This document shows positions 9,912-19,070 of a stretch of 20,675 nt of DNA, piece by piece. The DNA comes from Stephanodiscus triporus. Taxonomy: Eukaryota > Bacillariophyta > Thalassiosirophyceae > Thalassiosirales > Thalassiosiraceae. The stretch's first letter is position 1; every line of letters begins with the position of its first letter. Location: the NCBI GenBank assembly GCA_036939755.1, contig JALLAZ010000164.1, positions 1-20,675 on the forward strand, in the 5' to 3' direction. The notes under the pieces were generated by a model. That model made no database searches. It was not told where the DNA came from and saw only the letters and a list, made by a program, of their open reading frames with translations. Both the position numbers and the translations under genes were made by a program.

Positions 9912-12044
9912 ATGGGATCCCAACCAGATGCTCTTGCCAATTTGGCGATGATCGCACTCAATCATGGGCACCAATCAGACAACACGAAACGAGAGGATTC
10001 TCCAGCGACAAGTACGTTATCGGCGTCAACTGCAGCCACTGACGAAGCATCGTCTATGGCATCGCCAACCGCTAATAATGGAAGCATCAGTCATTCAATG
10101 GCGGCACCATCTACTTATTATCGTCACCCGCTCCCACTCCAGCATTTGCCAACGACGGGACATCACTTGTACCACCACCCTCCTCATTATCCTCGTGGCC
10201 CGTATAGTTATCCACCCCCAGCTCATGTGTATCATGGATACTCTTATAAACCGCCACATCCACCACATCCACCACATCCACCGATGCTGATGCATCGCAG
10301 TGGCGATGACTCCGCGGCTCTGGCTAAAAATAAACATTTAATCAGTGGCGACAATACGCGACACTATGTTATTGGAACGTCAAAAGAAGAAGATGCTGAG
10401 GATACAAAAATAGAAGGTTCCAAATCAAGTGAGGACGACGGCTCCCACGCAAGTAAGGAAGCAGGCGACAAGCAAGGAGTCAAGTCGAAGCATTCGTCAG
10501 ACTCAACCGCTCCAGCGTATCTTCCATATCGCCCGAGGCATCTGGTTATATCCTCTCCTCCTCATCATCACTATCCATACACACCCTATGGCCCAAGACC
10601 TGCTCCACCTCAAAGAATGCATAGCTACCCAGGACCTCCGAGATACGCTTACTCGCATGGTTACCCTCCCCATGCTGCAAACCCTCATTACCCCCCTCGA
10701 AAGGTTGTTCCCGTCCCATCTCCTTACTATCAGCGATCGCATTCTTCAGTCTCGTGTGATTATCATGCCAAAGGCGTATCTCCTGCAGCACCATCTACTG
10801 AGACTCTAAAATTGTCAACCGGCAGTAGCAGGGAGGGCCATGAGCAGCTCTGTGCGGCGGCTCATGGGTTCGATTATTCCGCACAGGATGATGTTTTGAC
10901 CAGATCCGCTCAAAGCGCTCCAACACTCTGCCCGAGGCTTGTTACTGAACATGAAGAGTCCCCAGCAAAGCAGGAAGGGGCAATTTCATCTTTACAAACG
11001 GTGGCGGACCTCAAGGGATCGTCTGTCAACATCGATACTGCCAGCTGCCAAGCCTTTTCAATGGAAGACGAAGAGACGCAGTTCCTCCTAGCCTCGCAGG
11101 ATTATAAGCGACGAGCCTCCACTGGAAAATGGTCATCTGAGGAAGATGCATCATTACGCCGAGCAGTGAATGCCAACTTTGGAAAAAACTGGAAGAAAAT
11201 TGCTTTCCATCTTCCCGGGCGCACTGACGTCCAGTGTTTACACCGTTGGCAAAAGGTGCTTAAGCCGGGATTGGTCAAGGGACCCTGGACACCTGAAGAA
11301 GACACTTTGGTGGCGGAGTTAGTAGAAAAGTATGGTCAGAAAAAGTGGAGCTTTATTGCGCGGCAACTTCAGGGCCGTCTTGGCAAGCAATGTCGAGAGC
11401 GATGGTACAATCATCTCAGTCCTGATATCAAGAAGGGAGGATGGACCGACCGCGAAGACAAATTGATCATCGACGCCCATGAAAGGTTAGGCAACAAGTG
11501 GGCAGAGATCGCCAAATGTTTGGATGGTCGGACCGACAATGCTATAAAGAATAGGTGGAATTCAACTTTGAAGCGTGTTTTCGAGCAAGCGAATGGAGGA
11601 GATTGTGGCAGCGTTATCAAGGGGAAAAGCGCGACAGGAAGGAAACGAAAGTCCATTGCAGCACGTTGCAATACTGTCAAGCGCTCCAATAGCAGTGATG
11701 GCACAGCTAGCTCTCCAATTATGCAGGTTGACAGCACTGACAATGATGCAGCAGCCGCTTTGAGTGCGCTTGCCTATTCAGCACCTGCAAGTTCTGAGGC
11801 ATCGTCGCCCTACTCTTCGCCTACGTCAGCCACCAAGTTTGTCAGTCCTTCCCCCAAAAGTATCCTTCCCCTGACCCACAGAGAAATGTCCTATAATTCT
11901 TATTCAATTCCAAAGCTGCGATTGTCAGAGGATAAGTGTGCAGAAACCAATATGCCTTTGCCGCAGAGTTCTCTAGTTAACGAAAGGCCATCTTTGAGTG
12001 AAGCAAGTTTGCTGATGGACTTAAACAAGATCTCTGCTGATTAA
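9912..12044 (+). CDS. R1R2R3-type MYB transcription factor with Pro/His/Tyr-rich N-terminus
   Basis: 710-residue nuclear DNA-binding protein. Three tandem MYB repeats lie at about 405-556 with all nine spaced tryptophans. R1 has [14 protein letters not shown] and HRWQKVL. R2 has [14 protein letters not shown] and [10 protein letters not shown]3 has [15 protein letters not shown] and [11 protein letters not shown]2 and R3 are very close to animal c-Myb and plant MYB3R, regulators of G2/M genes. The N-terminal 400 residues are low-complexity. About 80-280 is rich in Pro, His and Tyr, including a 3x 9-bp repeat (CCACATCCA, 10254-10280) coding for PHP units, with an acidic/Ser stretch near 160-200. 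Basic KRKS and KRSNSS segments after R3 could be nuclear localisation signals, and the tail is Ser/Ala-rich. ATG 9912 is the first in frame; the frame is open back to 9837 without an ATG. No intron is visible, though a 5' leader intron ending near 9895-9910 is possible. Confidence 0.9.
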   Translation: MGSQPDALANLAMIALNHGHQSDNTKREDSPATSTLSASTAATDEASSMASPTANNGSISHSMAAPSTYYRHPLPLQHLPTTGHHLYHHPPHYPRGPYSYPPPAHVYHGYSYKPPHPPHPPHPPMLMHRSGDDSAALAKNKHLISGDNTRHYVIGTSKEEDAEDTKIEGSKSSEDDGSHASKEAGDKQGVKSKHSSDSTAPAYLPYRPRHLVISSPPHHHYPYTPYGPRPAPPQRMHSYPGPPRYAYSHGYPPHAANPHYPPRKVVPVPSPYYQRSHSSVSCDYHAKGVSPAAPSTETLKLSTGSSREGHEQLCAAAHGFDYSAQDDVLTRSAQSAPTLCPRLVTEHEESPAKQEGAISSLQTVADLKGSSVNIDTASCQAFSMEDEETQFLLASQDYKRRASTGKWSSEEDASLRRAVNANFGKNWKKIAFHLPGRTDVQCLHRWQKVLKPGLVKGPWTPEEDTLVAELVEKYGQKKWSFIARQLQGRLGKQCRERWYNHLSPDIKKGGWTDREDKLIIDAHERLGNKWAEIAKCLDGRTDNAIKNRWNSTLKRVFEQANGGDCGSVIKGKSATGRKRKSIAARCNTVKRSNSSDGTASSPIMQVDSTDNDAAAALSALAYSAPASSEASSPYSSPTSATKFVSPSPKSILPLTHREMSYNSYSIPKLRLSEDKCAETNMPLPQSSLVNERPSLSEASLLMDLNKISAD
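10254..10280 (+). repeat. CCACATCCA x3 coding minisatellite in MYB gene
   Basis: Three exact tandem copies of the 9-mer CCACATCCA lie inside the MYB reading frame and encode alternating Pro and His. The unit length is a multiple of three, so copy-number changes would keep the frame. Confidence 0.8.
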
Positions 12045-13013
12045 ACCAGCGCCAGGTAACAGATGTACGCATGTCTCCTGCTTTAATTTTTCATTTGAAG
12101 ACCGGTCGCAGCATGCCAGCGATTGGTTTCATATTCATTCTTTGCTTGAAAGGGTGGTGGGGCATTGTAGTCATTTATCTGAAGGTGTTGCACACACGAG
12201 GCAACTAGTGACTGGAGATTGCTGGAATATCATACTTTAACTACCATCATATTGGATCACTACACCAGCTTGACGAGACATGACTTGACAATAAAAATAC
12301 TTAAAAGCGTTACTCCAATGCATACTATGATTAAGTTTATTGTGCCATGAATAACTTGACAGAAAAGAAAAGAAAAACACTGAAAAAATATACTACATCA
12401 TCCCTCCATAGCAGCCCCCTGCATAACTTCATAATATATCATCCCACCAAACTTCTACAGCAGTCCCTTGCATGATGTTCATGGGTCAAGACAATTTTCT
12501 GGTCGGTATGAAGGAGTTGTTGGTGTAGTGTCAGCAGAAGGCATTGAAAAAGAACTGGTATGTTCGGCTTAGTCATCCAAAATTAGATAGTGTTGGTGGC
12601 CACTTTTGATAGTGCAAAGATCCTGTGGCTGTGACAAATAATAAGGGAGATGTTGCCTTGTGGGCCAACAAAGGAAAGGCAGCTTCTTCCTCTCTCCCCA
12701 CACAGAATTGATGGTATGTGTGGGGTGCAGGCTTTGGTGTTATCAAAAAAGAGGTAAAGCAAGCAAGACTTTTACCATTTTGGTACAGTTGTCTAGGTAG
12801 AGAAAGGGCTCTTGGTAAATATTATTGAGTAGCCTATATCAAAATGTTACAATCAGCTCAGGAGTCTAAGGGTACTAGTCCAAGAAGAAGAATCCAGATG
12901 CAGCACGATTTTTTGGAGAAGAGTCTTGTGCTTGTGGCTTGCCAATTTCCCAAGTCTCGTCAACCTAACTGTGTTATTCTAAGAAAATTACAAACATGCT
13001 ACTATTAGAGGTC
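12045..13013. other. Intergenic region downstream of the MYB gene
   Basis: About 970 bp with no open frame worth reporting. It holds the MYB 3' end and AT-rich sequence. An imperfect direct duplication of about 43 bp lies around 12398-12482; both copies share agcag-ccc-tgcat followed by ttcat. No RNA gene was recognised. Confidence 0.5.
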
Positions 13014-13860
13014 ATTGACAGCATTCATATGCTGTGAATGGGCATATCAATATGTCATCGTACCATCACCACTAGTTTTGCATGTGGAAAGTCAGCAAAA
13101 ATCATGGAGTACAGCTGCATTGCACCAAATGAAGCCATTGTGCAGTGGTTGAGGCTCCAAACTCACATGGAATGGTGCTCACATCCACTCCAAAGGTGTT
13201 TGACATCCTTCATATGCTGTGGATGGGGATATGGATCCGTCATCTTGCCATTACCACCACACTTGTCAGCCCAGATTTGGGACTTCTCGAAACCAAATGA
13301 AGCCATTGCGCAGTGGTTGATGGTCCAAATTCCTCATGTGAAATGGATCCCACATCCACTCCAAACATATGAAAAGTGTTTGACATCCTTTATATGCTCT
13401 GGATGGGGATATGGACCCGTCACATGCCATTACCGTCACACTTCTTGTCAGCCCAGATTTGGGAAGAAGTTGGCTGAAATCCTTGAGCACTGCTTGGCAC
13501 AAATGAACGCATTGTGCAGTGGTTGATGCTCCAAACCCACATGAAATGGTTCCAACATCCATCCACTCCAAACATATGAAAGGTGTTTGACATTCTTCAT
13601 ATGCTGTGGATGGGGATATGGATCCATCATCGTGCCATTACCGCCTCACTTGTCAGCCCATGTTTGGGAAGTTGGCTGAAATCCTGGGTTGCACCAAATG
13701 AAGCCATTGTGCAGTGGTTGATGCTCCAAACACCCATTGCAATGGTTCCCACATCCACTCACAAACATATGAAAAGTGTTTGACAACCTTCTTATGCAGT
13801 GGATGGGGATATGGATACGTCATCATGCCATTACCATTACACTTGTCCGCTTAGCCTTAG
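13014..13860 (+). repeat. Diverged satellite: about 4.4 tandem copies of a 180-207 bp unit
   Basis: Tandem units begin near 13014, 13199, 13379, 13586 and 13779 (last partial, about 80 bp). Each starts with a version of TTTGACATCCTTCATATGCT, then GGATGGGGATATGGATC, GTCATC-TGCCATTACC and CACTTGTCAGCCCA-TTTGGGA. The middle has CACCAAATGAAGCCATTGTG, CAGTGGTTGATGCTCCAAA, and the unit ends CACATCCACTCCAAACATATG. Copies differ by substitutions and by indels that are not multiples of three. The first copy is the most diverged, as expected for an ageing array. Open frames across it (for example 13038-13526 + and 13266-13571 -) only reflect the repeat and show no protein motif. Confidence 0.88.
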
Positions 13861-14377
13861 CTGAGAATGTTGATGTTAACAACATGATGGGGACATGTTT
13901 GGGACATGTTGCCATGGCACCAATATGTCACCAAATCTCAATAGACAAGCGACTTGTTGACAACACATTCCCCTGACACACAAATTTACTTCCACCGTGG
14001 AGAGAAGCTGCCTCAGCGTCAGCGGCAGTGGAAATAGAATGCAACTGCTGGGTTGCAGCCTTCTGCTATTCCACTACCACTGCTGTCACTTCTCTCAGTT
14101 GCCCTTGTCATTGCCCTTGCTCTTGCTTTTGGCTGGTAATGTTGGCATCATGTCTGGGATTTTCTTTCCCCTAAACGAACAAACACGCCGGCATGTTGTG
14201 CGACGTTTCGTTGCCAACACAGACCATGTCGGTGACATCAAGCGTTGTCTTGGCATCGCGTTGGCATGTCACAGGCAATGTGTCGACGCATGTGATGCAA
14301 GCATAAGATCATAACGGTGGTGGAGGCAACCATAAAGGGATAATTGTGACAAGGCCAATGATGACAAGGACGACAAT

Positions 14378-14401
14378 GGCGGCGGCGGCGGCGGCGGCGG
14401 C
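14378..14401 (+). repeat. (GGC)8 microsatellite
   Basis: Eight uninterrupted GGC triplets, outside any supported gene. Confidence 0.9.
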
Positions 14402-15076
14402 GTAAACACAACAATCAATTAGTGTGAGTGTGTGTTCTGGCCTCCGGTTATAGGGGGGTTACTGCAAAGCATGCAATACCAATTGCTAGTGTCCCCCCTG
14501 ATGACATTCCTTCCATACCCTGGGGCTCGTGGTACTACCTCCTCCGGACCCCCGGAGGGGCTTGCAAGGCAGGGGGTTTCCTACGAGTCCGTGTATCTTG
14601 GTTTCTGGGATTCCGTGGCAGCTGCGGTAGCAGGTCCACAACCTAAGTGCTTTTGCCCAAAATGTCTTCATTGCAGGCATCTCAAACAGAGTAGTGAATT
14701 CTGTCATGACACGGGACAGCTCGGATGGTCAATAAGAGCAGAGGTGAGCTCGTCAGGTAGGGCAATCATAGAGATTGGGCCTGCAGCGTATGTAGCTACG
14801 GTGCGAGGCGGACAATCAAATAGTACACGCAAAAGGAGAAGGGATAATGATGGTGACAGTGACAGTGATGTCGACAATGTTGATGACTTAAGCAATGACG
14901 GCAACAGCAATAACAATGACAATGACAGGCACATACAACACACAACAATTACTAAGTAAAAGCGGCAGTGGAAAAGATGGTGATGTCACCACCACAAGAC
15001 TAGGGCAAAGACAACGTTGGCAAAGACAGACAAAGACAATAATGACAGGCAGCAGTGGCAGATACACAGCATACAA

Positions 15077-15152
15077 TGATGATGATGATGATTACTACTA
15101 CTACTACTACGATGATGACTACGACTACGACTAGACTATGACTACGACTATG
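15077..15152 (+). repeat. Compound GAT / TAC / GACTAC triplet repeat
   Basis: A run of ATG/GAT triplets (15077-15091) is followed by TAC triplets (15093-15110), then by GATGATGACTACGACTACGA-type repeats to about 15152. It is a compound trinucleotide microsatellite, and a short Asp/Tyr-rich open frame across it is a consequence of the repeat. Confidence 0.85.
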
Positions 15153-15540
15153 AGCACGGTGGCGGAGGCGGCGGCAGCATGGCGACGGAGGCGGCAGGGG
15201 GGGTCTTCTCAAGGTGTTGTTCATCACGTTGCAGTTCTTGTTTTTATGAGTTGGTGAGGGGGAGCAAGCAAGCGAGCCGGCACATGGGAATTAGATAGCG
15301 TGCTCTTGTCTATTCATGTACTTACCTTCGTACATATTGTTGTCTGTCCTTGGTCCATGAATGTCGGAAAATGTGTGCTGACACATAAAAAACCATGTCA
15401 CCAAAAATGGCCTGTCGGGATGAAAATATGTGACATTTTGCCTTGTCGGCGACATGCCGGCGACTTTACCAGCCAAGCCCTTGCTGCTTGATCTTGATGC
15501 TATCACCTGTCATCCTTCCCGTTGCCGTTGCCCTCGCCCT

Positions 15541-15591
15541 CCTTGCCCTTGCCCTTGCCCTTGCCCTTGCCCTTGCCCTTGCCCTTGCCCT
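15541..15591 (+). repeat. (CCTTGC)8.5 hexanucleotide repeat
   Basis: 51 bp of uninterrupted CCTTGC hexamers, flanked on the left by imperfect versions. It is strongly strand-asymmetric (C/T on plus, G/A on minus). It is not a known telomere repeat and lies away from the window ends. Confidence 0.9.
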
Positions 15592-16098
15592 CATACGAGA
15601 CCGCAACCTCTTGTATTAGCATCATGCCGTGGAGACGCCCTTGTCCTCCTGCTCTCATCAGCCCTTGCCCATGTCTGTCCTCATCATTGCTGATATCACC
15701 ATTGCCACATAGGTATCGTATGACTGTACCATAAGAAGTACTAGGTAAGGTACGATATGTACAATACTCTACATACCATTACGAACGCGTCTTTGCCGCC
15801 GCATAGCCCACACACATCACTGAGTTCAAGGCAGTGGTGTAGGTGTGGTTTGGAAGTAAAAGTGGTTGAAACGATGCTTGCCCATCGTTGCAGCACTGTC
15901 ATTCTATGAGCAAAATCCCAACAGAAGGCGCAGAAATAAAATGACTTATCGATGGAGAGGTCGCTCATCCAATGAGTTCCTGGCCGTGAGTTCGTTTTAA
16001 TTGATGGGAGTTTGGTTGACAGAATTAGAATTGAGATACTTGTATTTTCCTTACTCATCGCTCGCTGTCGATACGAAACCACTCGCCACCCATGCTAG

Positions 16099-16557
16099 GC
16101 CATAACGTTCGCGGGCTTTCTTGCTGGTTTTATATTCTACCTCTGTCTCGGAAACTATCAGCGGGCTAAACGAGCAATGGATAGACAGAGAAAACGGCGG
16201 TTGGAATTGGAAGACGAAAAGCGGGCTCTTGCATTTGTTTCTCCCAGGACAGGGACAGGTGGTAGCATTGTCGGGAGTGGAACGCGGAGAAGGATAGACT
16301 TAGCTGGCGACAACGCGTTTGATTCGCCGAAATCTGGTTATTCGGGGTCTTCGTCGATGTATACGGACGAAAAAGGATTGACCGTGGGAGTGGGGGGACT
16401 GACGTTGGAGGGCAATCGTTCCCACATGTTATTGGGGGGGGATCGTGGAGTTAGAGGGTCGCAATTCGCAGTACCCCAACAGCACACTAATCTGGCGCAA
16501 AAACCGAGAGATTTTCTCGATGATGACAATGAAAGTGAGGGGGAGATGAGTGTGTGA
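16099..16557 (+). CDS. Probable last exon of a single-pass membrane protein (partial, upstream exons not found)
   Basis: The frame is open from an AG at 16097-16098 to TGA at 16557 (152 codons). It begins with a hydrophobic stretch, ITFAGFLAGFIFYLCLG, that looks like one transmembrane helix. The next residues, NYQRAKRAMDRQRKRRLELE, are strongly basic and charged, the normal pattern for the inner side of a membrane helix (positive-inside rule). The rest is Gly/Ser-rich with an acidic end, DDDNESEGEMSV. Because the helix lies upstream of the first ATG (16177), I read this as a 3' exon beginning at 16099 in phase 0 and not as a 126-residue protein. No matching upstream exon could be found; the tempting ATG...GTGAGT at 15979-15998 is in the wrong phase. 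The protein is not recognised. Confidence 0.45.
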   Translation, partial: AITFAGFLAGFIFYLCLGNYQRAKRAMDRQRKRRLELEDEKRALAFVSPRTGTGGSIVGSGTRRRIDLAGDNAFDSPKSGYSGSSSMYTDEKGLTVGVGGLTLEGNRSHMLLGGDRGVRGSQFAVPQQHTNLAQKPRDFLDDDNESEGEMSV

Positions 16558-16864
16558 CATCTATCTTGATGGTGACCGCAACCACTACCACTAATTCATC
16601 AGGTGGAGGCCAATGGCTTGAAACATGCCTCCTGTCATTTACATGTGATTGAATATTGAACTGGTTTAACATTGAAAAATGAAATCATGTGCCTCATGAA
16701 TAATTCACAGTGATATTGATTTTGTTAGGTAGAGCTTGTATGATTTTGAAGTAATTATATCTCGTTTAATAGTGTTTACAGCCTCAGCTTTATCTGAATA
16801 TAGATGATCTCTGTTTCCATACACACAAAAATGCATTCTTCAAGTAAACACCAATGTAAATCTC
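16558..16864. other. Intergenic region between convergent genes
   Basis: 307 bp, AT-rich, holding the 3' ends of the membrane-protein exon (+) and the phosphatase-like gene (-). Nothing else was recognised. Confidence 0.55.
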
Positions 16865-17611
16865 CTACGGTTTGGTCAGACAGGGGAGGGACCATGCCTT
16901 CAAACCGTTTTTGTAATCTCCCGGCATGTGAGATGTGTCTGCGTACATTTCTAACTTCCATCCGTCATTATCTGCATTCTTCGCGAACATTGTGACACCT
17001 CCCAGTGGCCATGGGCCAATTTTGCTCTCCTCTAAAGAGACAGCTCCTTCCAAGTATAGCGCCATCGCCTGGGCACACGGAGTATGACTGACAATGCAGA
17101 TATTCTTCCCGTTGGCACTTTCTATAATTCTTTCCATGGTGACCTTGGCACGCTTCAGGAGATATTCCTCGCTTTCGAAGAAGTACGGCGCTCCGTCGTA
17201 GACATTGTTGGGATCCGTTGCGATGGGGTTGACACTTCGATATCCCCGGTCGATCTCAGTGAATGTCATGTCGACCAATTGTTGCACGGTGCGTGGTTCG
17301 AGCCTTGTGCCGTCTGGCTCGACGGTGAGGGACGGAGTGAGCCATTCCACTAATCCATCCTCAATTCGTATCGAATTTTTCGTCTTGCCGAGCGCATGAA
17401 CAATCAGTTGCGACGTGCTAACGGCGCGGTGCAAGCTGGAGCTGTAGACTATGTCAGGTGGGCACGGCATAGCAGCCAGCCGACGGGCGATGGCGATGCC
17501 GTGTTCGTATCCATGGATGGGATGAAGTGGGCTGTCGTAGGGCCCCACATCTTCCACTAATGGATACTTGGTTAGGCCATAGCGGACAAAGTAGATGTGC
17601 TGTTTTGTCAT
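16865..17611 (-). CDS. Histidine phosphatase / phosphoglycerate mutase-like protein with Tyr in place of catalytic His
   Basis: 248 residues, one exon, ATG at 17611 and TAG at 16865-16867. It belongs to the histidine phosphatase superfamily. The N-terminal strand IYFVRYGLT corresponds to the family motif FVRHGET. Other expected elements are in place: YSSSLHRAVST with Arg62, EDGLVEWL with a candidate acid Glu89, and IVSHTPCAQAMA with the second His at 176. The nucleophilic His of the RHG motif is replaced by Tyr11 (codon TAT; CAT would be His, a single transition). Without the phosphohistidine the usual chemistry should fail, so it may be a pseudo-phosphatase or a mutated copy. The substrate of this branch is unknown, and no targeting peptide is evident. 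Its upstream region borders the retrotransposon, transcribed in the same direction. Confidence 0.8.
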   Translation of the reverse strand: MTKQHIYFVRYGLTKYPLVEDVGPYDSPLHPIHGYEHGIAIARRLAAMPCPPDIVYSSSLHRAVSTSQLIVHALGKTKNSIRIEDGLVEWLTPSLTVEPDGTRLEPRTVQQLVDMTFTEIDRGYRSVNPIATDPNNVYDGAPYFFESEEYLLKRAKVTMERIIESANGKNICIVSHTPCAQAMALYLEGAVSLEESKIGPWPLGGVTMFAKNADNDGWKLEMYADTSHMPGDYKNGLKAWSLPCLTKP

Positions 17612-17743
17612 GGTCGGCTTGGTAAAAAATATCAAGACAGGCAGAGGGAGCGAAGCAACTTCGAAGCCAAACGCCCTCCCGATTCGTGATTGTCGAGTGA
17701 GTAGAAGGATGTGCACAAGATGTGCACGAGGGGCTGGGGTTTG

Positions 17744-17767
17744 GAATTGAAAATTAAATCTCAATTC
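17744..17767. repeat. Inverted repeat GAATTGA...TCAATTC
   Basis: Perfect 7-bp arms around a 10-bp AT-rich loop, between the recombinase stop (17844) and the phosphatase-like start (17611). A direct repeat, TGTGCAC-AAGA-TGTGCAC, lies just beside it (17710-17727), and a short CGCC-TTC-GGCG hairpin lies at 17781-17791. They could belong to the 3' end of the retroelement. No terminal repeat can be proven because the other end is outside the window. Confidence 0.35.
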
Positions 17768-17843
17768 TCCCCTCCCCCAACGCCTTCGGCGATCGAAAAT
17801 GATGCTCCCTCCATTAATTTGCTCGTGCGTCATTGACAGCCGA

Positions 17844-19070
17844 TCAGTTGTAGAGCGAGAAGGCCGGTAGCTGCACTCGTCGGGACGCGTCTCGTCCAAT
17901 ATTCCGTCTAGTCTCGGCGTTGTCCCGATGATTGCGCTGCCGGGGGTCTTCCGTCGACACAACTCGTGGGGTGATTTCTGGGACAGTCCGAAATGATCGG
18001 AAGGTAAGCATCTGCTTCGCGACGTGCCGCGAGAACTGCTCCACCTGTTTCCGAATGTAACGCAAAAATGCGTCGCTCGACCATCTGCCGATCAGCATGA
18101 TGGTATACACAGGGACGCCGGCAAGGTACATCTCCATCGCGGCACCAGACCGAAGGGAGTGTGTGCCGACTTCGTGCGGCTCGAAGCCGAGGCGAGCACT
18201 ACCGACGGCGGTGCAGGATGCTCGGAGGGAAGTGAGGACTTGTTGTGACGTTATTTTGTCCAGTCTGCCGTGGCGCCAAACCGCGCAGACTGGAGTGTCC
18301 TGTGTAGTACCTGGGTAGGCCCAAATTCGATTGACAAGACGTGCCCATTGCAAAACAGGGCATAGCGTGGGGTCATCTGTTCGTCCGTGAATCACTGTAT
18401 CAAACTTACTGTCATTCTTCTGTAGTTCGAAGGTAATTGCGACACTGTCGGCTAATTCCAAATTGTCCGAAGGTGCTGATATGAGATGGCCGTCCTTGAG
18501 GAATCTAATATTTCTCAGACAAAGAAGCTTTGTTCTGCGTTCCTCCGTTTTTGACACCACTGAGTATTCGCAGGAGCGGCAGGCAAAGAAAGCAGCTCCT
18601 ATGGTAAGCTGTGCTAGTGCTTTATCTAGCTCCGTCACCTGTCGTTTTGCGAGTTCGTCAAGTACGATGAAGGGAATGGCCTTTTGTTGTTTTTGTTGAG
18701 GATCGTCGTTTTTGAAGGATCTGAACTGCCGCGATAGAAGGATGCTAAGGTCATTGTCTTCGTCTCTTGATGGGTTCCGCCTTCCCGCCGACCGGAAGGC
18801 CTGAACCACATGTGAAACGGTGCCTCTGACTGTGCTCTCAGCCAACGTTTCATTGCAAGCCCGCGAGAATCTTCCTTCACGGACAGCCATGGCAAAAGCG
18901 CCGAGCATGATGATTCGTTCGTTTCCGGTAAGTTGGTCCATGTACAGATCGTCGCATCCGACTGACCTGCAATATTCTGACCATCGTCGCCATGCTCGAG
19001 CTTCGCCGTCGTGTGTTGCTCCCGTAATTGCTCGCTCACGGGCAATTGCTGCAGCAGTGATATCAGCCAA
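17844..19070 (-). CDS. Tyrosine recombinase of the retrotransposon
   Basis: Catalyses integration of the element's circular DNA through a phosphotyrosine intermediate. The catalytic set is readable, numbered from the TTG at 19070. Arg165 is in FFACRSCEYS, a candidate Lys218 in FELQKNDSK, His304 and Arg307 in THSLRSG, Trp330 in IGRWSSDAF and the Tyr338 nucleophile in LRYIRKQ. The N-terminal 90 residues (AWRRWSEYC, AEST-V-GTVSHVV) resemble the SAM-like core-binding domain. The C-terminus is a basic tail of about 60 residues. No ATG opens this frame: it is open from just after a TAA at 19161-19163, and the first Met is already inside the domain (about residue 44). It overlaps the RT/RNase H frame by at least 436 bp in the -1 frame, so it is probably made by frameshifting, re-initiation or a spliced mRNA. 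Confidence 0.88.
   Translation of the reverse strand: MADITAAAIARERAITGATHDGEARAWRRWSEYCRSVGCDDLYMDQLTGNERIIMLGAFAMAVREGRFSRACNETLAESTVRGTVSHVVQAFRSAGRRNPSRDEDNDLSILLSRQFRSFKNDDPQQKQQKAIPFIVLDELAKRQVTELDKALAQLTIGAAFFACRSCEYSVVSKTEERRTKLLCLRNIRFLKDGHLISAPSDNLELADSVAITFELQKNDSKFDTVIHGRTDDPTLCPVLQWARLVNRIWAYPGTTQDTPVCAVWRHGRLDKITSQQVLTSLRASCTAVGSARLGFEPHEVGTHSLRSGAAMEMYLAGVPVYTIMLIGRWSSDAFLRYIRKQVEQFSRHVAKQMLTFRSFRTVPEITPRVVSTEDPRQRNHRDNAETRRNIGRDASRRVQLPAFSLYN

Larger units (their letters stand above)
13861..16098. other. Low-complexity, microsatellite-rich stretch without convincing gene
   Basis: About 2.2 kb in which I recognise no gene. It contains a GGC run, a GACA/GATGA-like zone at about 14843-14945, GAT/TAC triplet runs, a GGC-rich patch near 15165-15200, and a long CCTTGC hexamer run. 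The run is preceded by looser TTGCCN repeats at 14099-14130 and 15511-15540. Open frames here mostly read through these repeats. The 161-codon frame 14471-14959 is not supported. Confidence 0.55.

Noticed and set aside
13038..13526. 162-codon open frame inside the satellite
   Set aside because: It follows the tandem repeat, with units whose lengths are not multiples of three. No motif and no support for coding.
14471..14959. 161-codon open frame with a Cys cluster (CFCPKCLHC) and acidic/Asn-rich tail
   Set aside because: The tail is a translation of GACA-type repeats, the start is arbitrary, and no known domain is visible. The region is low-complexity throughout.
15430..15734. Two Pro/Leu-rich and Pro/Cys-rich open frames
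   Set aside because: Both are direct translations of the CCTTGC hexamer run.
15979..15998. ATG followed by a GTGAGT donor as first exon of the membrane protein
   Set aside because: The exon would be 14 nt, and joining it to the AG at 16098 puts the downstream sequence in the wrong frame with an immediate stop.
15741..16082. 113-codon minus-strand frame
   Set aside because: No recognisable motif and no supporting context; it overlaps the region just before the membrane-protein exon.
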